Shown here: piece by piece, positions 1-7,155 of the stretch | Numbering within the stretch: position 1 is the first letter of the stretch | How the letters are laid out: every line of letters starts with the position of its first letter | Assembly: GCA_001829395.1 (NCBI GenBank) | Contig: MIBD01000066.1 | Coordinates: forward strand, 1-8,980 | Reading direction: 5' to 3' | From: Spirochaetes bacterium GWF1_49_6 | GTDB lineage: Bacteria > Spirochaetota > Brevinematia > Brevinematales > GWF1-51-8 | DNA: 8,980 nt | Position numbers and translations under genes: made by a program | The notes under the pieces: model-generated | Told to the model about the DNA's origin: nothing | The model's input: the letters and a program-made list of their open reading frames with translations, nothing else | The model's database searches: none

Positions 1-3000
1 AGTTTCTCAAATCCGAGTTCTACGCCCTCGGGATTGAATTCCTCGAACAACCCGTCGGTGAACAGTACCAGTTTATCCTTCTTGCTGAATTTCATCTCGA
101 CCTGCGAATACTTCACATCGGCCATACTCCCGCACAGCTTGCCCGTGGATTTCAGAAAATACAGTTTCTTTCCGCTGAACAGGTACTGGTCGGGATGCCC
201 CGCCGAGGCGAATACGATCTTCTTTTCATCGATATGTATATCGCAGATAATCCCCGTGAAAAATACCGTCAGGGTGCGGTAGGTATTGAATATCTCCGTA
301 TTCATAATTTCGAGTATTTCCGACGGATCCGACACCGTGCTTTTCAACTGTTCGTACTCGCTCTTGATCAGCATCGTCATTAACGCGGCCTGTACCCCAT
401 GGCCGGTCGCGTCGGCGAGAAATATCCGCAGTACGCCGTTATCCATCATAAAAACATCGTATATATCGCCGCCCACTTCCGACATCGGGGAATACTCGAT
501 ATGGTAATCGATACCGGGGATATCGATAGCGCCGGACGGGAGCAGACTCTCCTGCACCCGTTTAGCGAGGCGAAGGTCCTGCTTGATAATATCGTAGGCC
601 TGGTTGAGCTCGCGCGTCCGCTGGTCGACACGCCCCTCGAGGAGAGCGTACATATTGGCGTTCTCGATCGCGATCGCGGCCTGACTGAGAATCACCTCTA
701 TCAGTTCGACGTCGTCCCTCGAGAAAACCGAGCTGGACATGGGATTGTCCAGATAACAAACCCCGATGACCTGCTCGTGCAGTTTTATCGGCGCGCAAAG
801 AATCGATTTCAGGTGGAAATTGACCACGCTCATAAACTCATAGAAGGCTTCGTCCTGCGCGGCATTCCCGGTAATCATCGATTCGCCCTTCTGGTATACC
901 TGCCGGACGACATGCGAGGAAAACAGGATATCGGTCGTGCCGTCCATATTCTTCATCGCCCTGACCTCGAGTTCGCCGGTATCGCCGTTCTTCAGGAACA
1001 CCAATCCGCGCTGGGCGCCGGTATACTCGATCATCCGCATGACAATACTCTCGAGCAGGGTGTCCAGATTAAGGATGGCGCTGATACTCTGGATCATCCG
1101 CATGATGGATGTGAGCCTCTGTTTCGCCTGGAACTTCTCCATCGTACCGCTGCTTTCCTCACGGATGCCCAGCAGGTCGCCGGTCTTGAGGATATATTCG
1201 CGGGAATGCGCGCTGCGGAAAAGCCGGTACGCCGATTCGAGCTTGGCGCGGCTCTCGCGTATCCGCCCGGTATTCCGCAGAAATATCCCGTAATCCAGGA
1301 AATCGCGTCCCAGTTCGAAACTTCGCCCAAGGTCGGAATCCCACTTCACCGCGCGCTGGAAAGATTTTTCCGCCGCACCGTGATTTCCCTGCACTGCGAG
1401 TATCTTTCCTTTTATCCTGAGCGTTTTTCCGTAATGGGTGACCCATTTACGGTTCTTCTTCATCGCGGTATCGCTCATTTTAACCGCGAAATGCATATAT
1501 CGTTTTTTCAGATGCTTATTGCTCTCGATGAAATACATTCCGAGATAGGCCTCCGCCAAATCGGCGTACAGCTGGTTGACGTACTGATCCATCAGCGAGT
1601 TGTTCTCATGCACCAGCTTCGCTTCCTCGAGATGCTTGACCGCCTCGGTAAAATCTTCCCGTATCAGGCACTGCTCGCCGTAATACGTATGATAATTACA
1701 GATTGAGATCGGGATCGGGTAATCCGCGAGGAGCTTACTGCATTTTTCAGTCCATACGTTAGCAAGCACAAAATCCCCGCGCTCGTTATTGAGCCACATA
1801 TAGTCCACATATACGCTGGACAGTCCGAAATAATTCTTGGAATACTCGCTGATCTTGAGGTAGCTATGCAGGTACTCGATGCTTTCATCGTACTCGGAGA
1901 GGTAGATGCAGTTCAGATCCATCCCGCCCTCGGTAATCCCCTGCTCCCACATATCGCCTATCCGGCTGAATCCCTGCCGCGCCTGTTCGAAATTTTTCTG
2001 GCTCTCATGGTACTCGCCCATCCATTGATAACAATACCCGATCCATTGGAGACTCTGCGAGATACCCCAATCGTCCTTGAGTTCCTTCCGCATCTTCAGC
2101 GCCCGGAAGTGAATCCGGAGCGATGTCCTGAAGAGCGGGATCGCCATAATCAAAGCGGCATACGCGCCCATCGCCATACCCAGTTCTTTCGACTTGCCCA
2201 AACGGGATTCGGCGAGATTGTACATCCTGATCGAGCAGCGGATGAATTTATCCAGATCGTTGATAATATAGATCCAGTTGAGCGTAATATAAAACCAGAC
2301 GATCAACCGGTCTTTCTCATAACGGGATTTATTCTTTTGCCGTTTCATCTCCCGGTTACGGTACATGAAATGGAACAGGTCGTGTATCCCGCGTCTCAGG
2401 AACTCCACGAAAATATTGATATAGACACCATGTTTCGTTACCGGGAGGTATTCCCCGAGCAGTCTCAGTCCGAGTTTCCCGTTCTCCTCGCATTTCACCT
2501 TATCCCCTTTTTTCAGGAAGGCGGTACAGATTTCACGGTAAATCTTCGCTTTTTCCAACGGTGATTCCATGCGCGGCAGGACCGACTGGAGAATCGTAAT
2601 CGATTCGTCATAACGCCCGATATTCAGGGTGAGCTTTCCGAGGTTGACACGGACTCCCAGCCATGGATCGCTTTCCATCAATCCGGCGCTTTCCATCAAT
2701 TCCTGCGCCATCTTGTAATAGCGTATCGCGTCCTCGTTGGCGAAATTGTCCCTCGCCTGCTCGGCGGCGGGGATGAGGTATTCCAGCACTTTATCCCAAC
2801 AATCCGAATAATAGTAATGATTGGCAAGTTCGTACAGGCGGTTTTTATCGCCGGTATCCGTATCCTGTTCGATCAGCTCCGCGATAGTCTGGTGAATCTT
2901 CTTCCGGTCGTCCGGGGTATTCTGTTCCTCGAACACCTCGCGGACACGGTCGTGGACGAATAAAACGACACCCTTCTCGTTATAATCCTCGTCGAGAAGC

Positions 3001-4991
3001 CCGAGCCTGATCGAATTATCGATCATCTCGACAATCTCAGTTTCCAGATATTCGGGATTCAATGCCTTCGCGAGTTTCAGGAGGAAACCGACCCGGAATT
3101 TCCTGCCGATTAACGCCGCCCATCGCAGGACAAACCGTTCTTTTTTATTCAGCAGGACGATGCGGTTAAAAATAATATCCAGCAGCGTCGAGGAAATCTG
3201 TATCCGTCCGATACTTTCGCGGTCGAACACCCATCGCCCGTCCTCGATCCTGATCGCATGGTCGTCCGCCATCTGCTTAACGATCTCGATCGCGAAGAAC
3301 GGGTTTCCCTTGCTTTTCGTATAGATCAGGCTGATAATATCCTCGATATTTTCAGGGCACTCGGAAAGCATGCCGCAGGTGATCTGTTCTATTTCAGGAC
3401 GCGATAACGCGCGAAGCTGGATCGATTCCAGCGGCAGCTGGTTCTCGTAGGATTCCCGGATGATATGATAGAGACTGTGCCCCGCGGGTATTTCGGTGAC
3501 ACGGTAGTTCGCTATCAGGAGGAGTTTCGAATTCTTCATTTCTTTCTGGATTTCCTCGATCAGCATGAGAGTGCCCTCGTCGGCAAGATGGAGATCCTCC
3601 AGAATGATGACCAGCCCTTTCTCTATATCGGCAAGCGTCCGAAAGAAGCGCGACACCTCTATCAGGAAACGCATATTCTCACGGTTCGGTTCCAACTCTA
3701 CGAGAGGACGGCATTCCCCGACAATCTCCGCCATCTCCGGCTTTAATTTCAGGATCAGTCCGCCCAACTCGCCCAACGCTTCCCTCATCGCGGTTTTTAC
3801 CGTTTCCTGTTTCTCGGGCTTAAAATTCGCGTAGAGAAGCAGGTAATGATTGAGGCTGTCCTTGAACGGCTTATACGGGGTCTTGCTCAATCCCGAAAAA
3901 CACCGCCCTTCGAGACATACGCCCTCGTTACGGATGACCTGCCTGCGGAACTCTTCGGTAAGACGGGTTTTACCCGCGCCCGCTTCCCCGCTGATCAGGA
4001 CCAAACCGCCCTCACCCTGCAGCGACCGTTCGTACTTGGTTTTCAGGGTCTTCATTTCCTCGTCGCGGCCAGCGATATAAGTCCGCTGATTCAGCCGGAC
4101 GACGCGATCTTCCCCGCCGATCTCGAAACCTTCGTCCCCCTCGATATACTTCTTGAGATCGCCGCATAACCCGTGCGAACTCTGGTATCGCTTCTCGGGT
4201 TCTTTTTCCAGCAATTTATTGATGATCTTCTCGATAATGGAGGGAATATTCTTAACATATTTTGACAACGGCGGCGGCGGGGTGGCGATATGCTGGTGCA
4301 TCAGCGACATGATGTCGTCCGCCTGGAACGGCAGTACCCCGGATATGAGCTGGTAGAACACGACGCCGAGCGAGTAGAGATCGCTGCGTTCGTCCACCTT
4401 CTGCTTGATCATCCCGCTCTGCTCGGGAGACATATAGCTGAACGTCCCCGCGATATCGTCGGAATTTTTTATATCGTTGAAGTCCTTGATCTGGGCGAGG
4501 CCGAAATCGATCAGTTTCACTTTCTTTTCGACGACACCTTTCTTCTTGGTGTCGAATACCATGATATTCCCGGGCTTGATATCCCGGTGCAGGATTCCCT
4601 TCCCGTGGATATACTCCAATGCCCCGGCAAGCTGATACGCGAAGGATACGCTCTCCTCGATAGAAAAACGCGTCCCGGATTTCAGGAGCTGGTGCATGCT
4701 TTTCCCGTCGATATACTCCATGATCAGGAAATGGTATCCGTCCTGCTCCCCGATATCGAGTACGTCGACAATACTCGGGTGGTGCAGTTTCGATACTGCG
4801 GTGGCTTCGGAATGAAAACGGATATAATCTTCCGTCCTCACGGATGTGATGTTCGATTTGAGTATCTTAGCGATTACCTGACGGTTCTGCTTCTCCAAAT
4901 CGGACGCGAGATAGACAAAGCTCATCCCGCCCTCGCCGATACGGCCGGTCATCTGATATCGCTTCTGAAGGATTTTCCCGGACAAGTCCAC
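1..4991 (-). CDS. Giant Ser/Thr kinase - NTPase - TPR - GAF - SpoIIE phosphatase (3' end outside window)
   Basis: The frame is open from a GTG at 4991 to the left edge, giving at least 1,663 residues. Residues 1-~285 form a complete Hanks kinase: glycine loop GEGGMSFV (19-26), Lys42, Glu62, HRDIKPGN (135-142), DFG (162-164), then GTFSYMSPEQ and DERSDLYSLG. Residues ~304-575 are a STAND/AAA_16-like NTPase with Walker A GEAGAGKT (335-342) and Walker B LVIILEDLH (Asp466). Residues ~700-1280 are helical and TPR-like. A GAF domain covers ~1300-1450, followed by a short coiled linker. The SpoIIE/PP2C domain begins near 1475, with VGGDIYD (Asp1509, Asp1512), DATGHG (Asp1527) and FTDG (Asp1646). No membrane segment is seen, so it is probably cytosolic. 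The GTG start fits because the kinase fold begins at once (ILQKRYQMTGRIGEGG) and a GGGGG stretch lies 6 nt upstream. All catalytic motifs look intact. By inference, the TPR and GAF parts sense a ligand or partner, and the phosphatase acts on a phosphoprotein such as an anti-anti-sigma factor. Its substrate is unknown. Confidence 0.93.
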   Translation of the reverse strand, partial: MDLSGKILQKRYQMTGRIGEGGMSFVYLASDLEKQNRQVIAKILKSNITSVRTEDYIRFHSEATAVSKLHHPSIVDVLDIGEQDGYHFLIMEYIDGKSMHQLLKSGTRFSIEESVSFAYQLAGALEYIHGKGILHRDIKPGNIMVFDTKKKGVVEKKVKLIDFGLAQIKDFNDIKNSDDIAGTFSYMSPEQSGMIKQKVDERSDLYSLGVVFYQLISGVLPFQADDIMSLMHQHIATPPPPLSKYVKNIPSIIEKIINKLLEKEPEKRYQSSHGLCGDLKKYIEGDEGFEIGGEDRVVRLNQRTYIAGRDEEMKTLKTKYERSLQGEGGLVLISGEAGAGKTRLTEEFRRQVIRNEGVCLEGRCFSGLSKTPYKPFKDSLNHYLLLYANFKPEKQETVKTAMREALGELGGLILKLKPEMAEIVGECRPLVELEPNRENMRFLIEVSRFFRTLADIEKGLVIILEDLHLADEGTLMLIEEIQKEMKNSKLLLIANYRVTEIPAGHSLYHIIRESYENQLPLESIQLRALSRPEIEQITCGMLSECPENIEDIISLIYTKSKGNPFFAIEIVKQMADDHAIRIEDGRWVFDRESIGRIQISSTLLDIIFNRIVLLNKKERFVLRWAALIGRKFRVGFLLKLAKALNPEYLETEIVEMIDNSIRLGLLDEDYNEKGVVLFVHDRVREVFEEQNTPDDRKKIHQTIAELIEQDTDTGDKNRLYELANHYYYSDCWDKVLEYLIPAAEQARDNFANEDAIRYYKMAQELMESAGLMESDPWLGVRVNLGKLTLNIGRYDESITILQSVLPRMESPLEKAKIYREICTAFLKKGDKVKCEENGKLGLRLLGEYLPVTKHGVYINIFVEFLRRGIHDLFHFMYRNREMKRQKNKSRYEKDRLIVWFYITLNWIYIINDLDKFIRCSIRMYNLAESRLGKSKELGMAMGAYAALIMAIPLFRTSLRIHFRALKMRKELKDDWGISQSLQWIGYCYQWMGEYHESQKNFEQARQGFSRIGDMWEQGITEGGMDLNCIYLSEYDESIEYLHSYLKISEYSKNYFGLSSVYVDYMWLNNERGDFVLANVWTEKCSKLLADYPIPISICNYHTYYGEQCLIREDFTEAVKHLEEAKLVHENNSLMDQYVNQLYADLAEAYLGMYFIESNKHLKKRYMHFAVKMSDTAMKKNRKWVTHYGKTLRIKGKILAVQGNHGAAEKSFQRAVKWDSDLGRSFELGRDFLDYGIFLRNTGRIRESRAKLESAYRLFRSAHSREYILKTGDLLGIREESSGTMEKFQAKQRLTSIMRMIQSISAILNLDTLLESIVMRMIEYTGAQRGLVFLKNGDTGELEVRAMKNMDGTTDILFSSHVVRQVYQKGESMITGNAAQDEAFYEFMSVVNFHLKSILCAPIKLHEQVIGVCYLDNPMSSSVFSRDDVELIEVILSQAAIAIENANMYALLEGRVDQRTRELNQAYDIIKQDLRLAKRVQESLLPSGAIDIPGIDYHIEYSPMSEVGGDIYDVFMMDNGVLRIFLADATGHGVQAALMTMLIKSEYEQLKSTVSDPSEILEIMNTEIFNTYRTLTVFFTGIICDIHIDEKKIVFASAGHPDQYLFSGKKLYFLKSTGKLCGSMADVKYSQVEMKFSKKDKLVLFTDGLFEEFNPEGVELGFEK

Positions 4992-5061
4992 CTGATACCC
5001 CCGAATAAAAAAAAGGATATACCTAGAATATTTTAAAAGAAATGCTTCAAAATGTCTATAG
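4992..5061 (-). other. Gap between the exporter gene and the giant kinase gene
   Basis: This 70-nt AT-rich stretch holds, on the minus strand, a run of eight T and a GGGGG 6 nt before the GTG start that can act as a ribosome binding site. I see no convincing -35/-10 pair and no stem followed by a T tract strong enough to be a terminator. Read-through from the upstream cassette is therefore possible. Confidence 0.5.
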
Positions 5062-5670
5062 TTAATTCGTTATTCTGTTTATTCCTTCCCACACCAGACG
5101 GCCCGCGAAAAACAGCAGAATCAAGCCCAGCCCGCGCAGAATCCATTTATACCCGTTACTCCCCGTCAGCCCCTTGAAACGGTCGGCGAGCAGCACGACC
5201 GCTATCCCCCCGCCTAAAAGACAAGCATATAACGCAAGTAGATACCCGATACCCCAAACAGCGCCTTTATTCCACTGCGCGACAAACCCCGGCCCGCCGA
5301 TGGTTATCCAGAAAATATAGACGTTGGGATTCATTAAATTCGTGATGACGCCCTTCTTCAGCGACATAGGTTCTTTTTTTTCCGTCTGCTCGCTCTTCCG
5401 GGGGATAAAATTTCTGACCGCGCAATAGATTAAATACGCCGCCCCGATGAACGAGATGACCGCCAGTACGATATTCGAATGGGCGAGGCCGGCCAGCAGA
5501 AGGATGGAAACCGCCGCTATAGGGATATCCGTAAAAAATGGAGCGAGCATGGTCTTGATACCCTCGTTCCGGTGATGCGCGACCGTCTGCGATATGGCGA
5601 GAGTGAGCAGCGGCCCCGGGGTAATGCCCGATACCAGTCCGATCAGCGCGATTTGCAGTATTTCCATCAT
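5062..5670 (-). CDS. LysE/RhtB-family amino-acid exporter
   Basis: The 202-residue product is a hydrophobic integral membrane protein with about six predicted spans, the usual size for LysE/RhtB transporters. The N-terminus carries the family signature GLVSGITPGPLLTLA, followed by a polar loop (AHHRNEGIKT). A second span set begins near LAHSNIVLAVISFIGAAYLIY, and the C-terminus is hydrophobic with a charged tail. Family members export amino acids or small metabolites across the inner membrane using the proton gradient. The substrate cannot be read from the sequence. The gene follows the HAD phosphatase stop after 3 nt (TAG CCC ATG), so its translation is probably coupled. A second ATG directly follows the first (5667), so the exact start is uncertain by one codon. 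Confidence 0.9.
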   Translation of the reverse strand: MMEILQIALIGLVSGITPGPLLTLAISQTVAHHRNEGIKTMLAPFFTDIPIAAVSILLLAGLAHSNIVLAVISFIGAAYLIYCAVRNFIPRKSEQTEKKEPMSLKKGVITNLMNPNVYIFWITIGGPGFVAQWNKGAVWGIGYLLALYACLLGGGIAVVLLADRFKGLTGSNGYKWILRGLGLILLFFAGRLVWEGINRITN

Positions 5671-5673
5671 GGG

Positions 5674-6342
5674 CTATCCCGCCGTCAGTATGCGAAGTAA
5701 GTCCGACGGCCTGTCCGCGATCGCCATCGCCCCGGCGGCCTCGAGTTCCGCCCGGGTGCGGAATCCCCATGCCGCGCCAACCGGGAACATGCCCGCGGAA
5801 ATCGCGGTACGCATATCCGTGTTCGTATCGCCGAGGTAGAGGAATTCACGCGGGGGTATATCCAGTTCCGACGCGATACGAATCGCCCCCGATGGGTCGG
5901 GCTTGACCGGAATCCCCGGCGGGCCGGCTCCGTACACCTTGTCGAAATCCCAGCGCGATAGCAGCTTTTTTACCACCGCGAGCGTGAAACCGTTCGGCTT
6001 ATTCGAAAGTATCGCTATTTTTATATGCATGCCCGTGAGGTGGTCGAGAAGTTCGGGGATACCATCGTACGGCCGCGTCTTGTTGTCCCAACGGCGGTCG
6101 TACTCTTTCTCCATCGCCCCCAGGCATTTTGCGATAATCCCCGGCTCCCGCGCGGCCTCCGGTAAAACCCGTTCCGCTAGCGCCCGTACCCCGTCTCCGA
6201 CAAAGTAACGGTATTCGTCACGCGCATGCCCCGGATAACCCATCGAGGCGAGCGCGGCGTTCATCGAATCCGCGAGATCGTCGAGAGTATCCAGCAGGGT
6301 GCCGTCGAGGTCGAACAGTACCGCCCTGTAACACGCCGCCAT
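5674..6342 (-). CDS. HAD-superfamily phosphatase, phosphoglycolate phosphatase-like
   Basis: The 222-residue product has all four HAD motifs: motif I FDLDGT (nucleophile Asp11, acid Asp13), motif II ILSNK (Ser113), the lysine of motif III in VKPDP (Lys147), and motif IV LGDTNTDM (Asp172, Asp176). The helical cap between motifs I and II (about residues 17-95) places it in subclass I, and the NTDM form of motif IV is typical of Gph/PpaX-type enzymes. These cytosolic enzymes remove phosphate from small molecules such as 2-phosphoglycolate or pyrophosphate. Which one applies here cannot be decided from sequence. The start codon shares one base with the stop of the lipid kinase gene (TGATG), so it is probably translated by re-initiation. 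Length is normal and no key residue is missing. Confidence 0.92.
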   Translation of the reverse strand: MAACYRAVLFDLDGTLLDTLDDLADSMNAALASMGYPGHARDEYRYFVGDGVRALAERVLPEAAREPGIIAKCLGAMEKEYDRRWDNKTRPYDGIPELLDHLTGMHIKIAILSNKPNGFTLAVVKKLLSRWDFDKVYGAGPPGIPVKPDPSGAIRIASELDIPPREFLYLGDTNTDMRTAISAGMFPVGAAWGFRTRAELEAAGAMAIADRPSDLLRILTAG

Positions 6343-6719
6343 CAGGATAGCCCGAAAAGCGCGCGGAGTTTTACCAGAAGCGGCGGCCCGAGGATGATCA
6401 TGCCGACTATCGCGGAAAGGAGCGCGCCCATCAGCACCGCGCCCGCGTAGATATCCTTGACCTTACCGGCCTCCTCGTGGTACTCCGGCGAAACATGGTC
6501 GACCAACGCCTCGATACCGGTATTCATCATCTCGAGGGTGATGACGAAAAAGAACATGATGATGATAATGATTAATTCCATCAGGGGTAACGCGAGCCAG
6601 AACGACATCGCGATCGCCGCCGCGCCGATAATGAACTGCACCCAGATATTCCGGTGCCCCTTGAAACTCAGGATAATCCCCCTGAACGCGTAAACAAAAC
6701 TCATCAGGAAACGTTTCAT
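6342..6719 (-). CDS. dgkA: DgkA-family membrane lipid kinase (diacylglycerol or undecaprenol kinase)
   Basis: The 125-residue product is a three-span inner-membrane protein of normal length for DgkA. The family core is present: LEMMNTGIEALVD (Glu63, Asn66, Glu70), VSPEYHEEAGK and VKDIYAGAV (Lys88, Asp89). These align with Glu69, Asn72, Glu76, Lys94 and Asp95 of the E. coli enzyme. The core reads most like the Gram-positive branch, whose members phosphorylate undecaprenol to recycle the peptidoglycan lipid carrier, whereas E. coli DgkA acts on diacylglycerol. Substrate is therefore open. One oddity is that the residue aligned with E. coli Glu28, a metal ligand together with Glu76, is His22 here, and the Glu34 equivalent is Gln28. 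The start overlaps the preceding gene by ATGA, with a purine-rich AGAGGG upstream inside that gene. Confidence 0.92.
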   Translation of the reverse strand: MKRFLMSFVYAFRGIILSFKGHRNIWVQFIIGAAAIAMSFWLALPLMELIIIIIMFFFVITLEMMNTGIEALVDHVSPEYHEEAGKVKDIYAGAVLMGALLSAIVGMIILGPPLLVKLRALFGLS

Positions 6720-7033
6720 AACTCAGCCCTCTCGGTACGGTATATTTTTCCTTTCCAGTTCCACCATTTAAGCAGTTCAGGGTCGTGCGCGGGTTCGCTC
6801 GCGAAATAGACCGCGCACCGGAACACGTACAGGACGCACGGGTCCTGCCGCGCCCCTGTTATTTCGCATAAGCGGCGGTACATTTCCATCGGGTCGGCAT
6901 CCTTCAGGCCGGCGACATGCTCGAACCCGAGGAGACGCAGGTCTTTAGCGAGACTTTTCCCGATACCGGGGATAACCGTCAAATCGTCCGGCGCGGATTT
7001 TTTCACGCGAGGCGGGGTAATATTCCGGGGCAT
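6716..7033 (-). CDS. Helix-hairpin-helix protein, Cdd1 family
   Basis: The 105-residue protein has a helix-hairpin-helix motif at about residues 17-45 (DLTVIPGIGKSLAKDLRLLGF), followed by DADPMEMYRRLCEITG. A conserved tail reads CVLYVFRCAVYFAS and PELLKWWNWK. That combination matches the family named after the cdd1 gene beside the Clostridioides difficile pathogenicity locus (PF11731). Such small cytosolic proteins are widespread and their function is not established. The helix-hairpin-helix suggests nucleic-acid binding. It is the first gene of the minus-strand cassette, starting at an ATG with GGAGAG 5 nt upstream, and it overlaps the lipid kinase gene by 4 nt. The first ~14 residues (PRNITPPRVKKSAPD) are basic and probably disordered. 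Confidence 0.88.
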   Translation of the reverse strand: MPRNITPPRVKKSAPDDLTVIPGIGKSLAKDLRLLGFEHVAGLKDADPMEMYRRLCEITGARQDPCVLYVFRCAVYFASEPAHDPELLKWWNWKGKIYRTERAEL

Positions 7034-7038
7034 AACGA

Positions 7039-7044
7039 CTCTCC
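7039..7044 (-). promoter_or_regulatory. Ribosome binding site of the helix-hairpin-helix gene
   Basis: GGAGAG on the minus strand lies 5 nt before the ATG at 7033. It supports that start and marks the head of the four-gene cassette. Confidence 0.7.
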
Positions 7045-7062
7045 GAAAATTTTATAAAATCT

Positions 7063-7091
7063 TTGGGAAAACCGGAGTTTCATGTTATAAT
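7063..7091 (+). promoter_or_regulatory. Sigma-70-type promoter for cdaA-ybbR
   Basis: TTGGGA (7063-7068) is separated by 17 nt from a perfect TATAAT (7086-7091). A TG dinucleotide at 7083-7084 makes an extended -10. Transcription would begin near 7098, leaving a leader of about 58 nt before cdaA. A second TATAAT at 7133-7138 would start transcription inside the ribosome binding site and is less likely. Confidence 0.65.
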
Positions 7092-7143
7092 TGATTGTTA
7101 TATATTATATATCGAAAAACCGAAAATAGAAATATAATACTGA

Positions 7144-7150
7144 AAAGGTG
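7144..7150 (+). promoter_or_regulatory. Ribosome binding site of cdaA
   Basis: AAAGGTG lies 5 nt before the ATG at 7156 and fixes this start over upstream candidates, which are in another frame. Confidence 0.65.
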
Positions 7151-7155
7151 CGCAG

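Larger units (their letters stand above)
7034..7155. promoter_or_regulatory. AT-rich divergent intergenic region
   Basis: This 122-bp gap separates the minus-strand cassette from cdaA on the plus strand and must hold both promoters. The plus-strand promoter is clear and is listed separately. For the minus strand there are TATA-like boxes (TATAAT at 7109-7104 and TATAAA near 7056) but no matching -35, so that promoter is not assigned. The alternating AT run around 7098-7112 is near-palindromic but could simply reflect AT richness. Confidence 0.6.

Noticed and set aside
399..1706. Plus-strand open frame of 435 codons opposite the giant kinase gene, and others at 1866-2564 and 4290-5036.
   Set aside because: Their translations have no recognisable domain and lie wholly opposite a minus-strand frame with many conserved motifs. 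Codon bias on the coding strand explains their length.
5007..5030. Possible terminator before the giant kinase gene, AGGTATATCCT followed by eight T on the minus strand.
   Set aside because: The stem has only three pairs, too weak for an intrinsic terminator.
6540..6590. Run of ATGATG-like repeats in dgkA as a repeat element.
   Set aside because: It encodes the hydrophobic IIIIIM stretch of a membrane span, so it is explained by coding.
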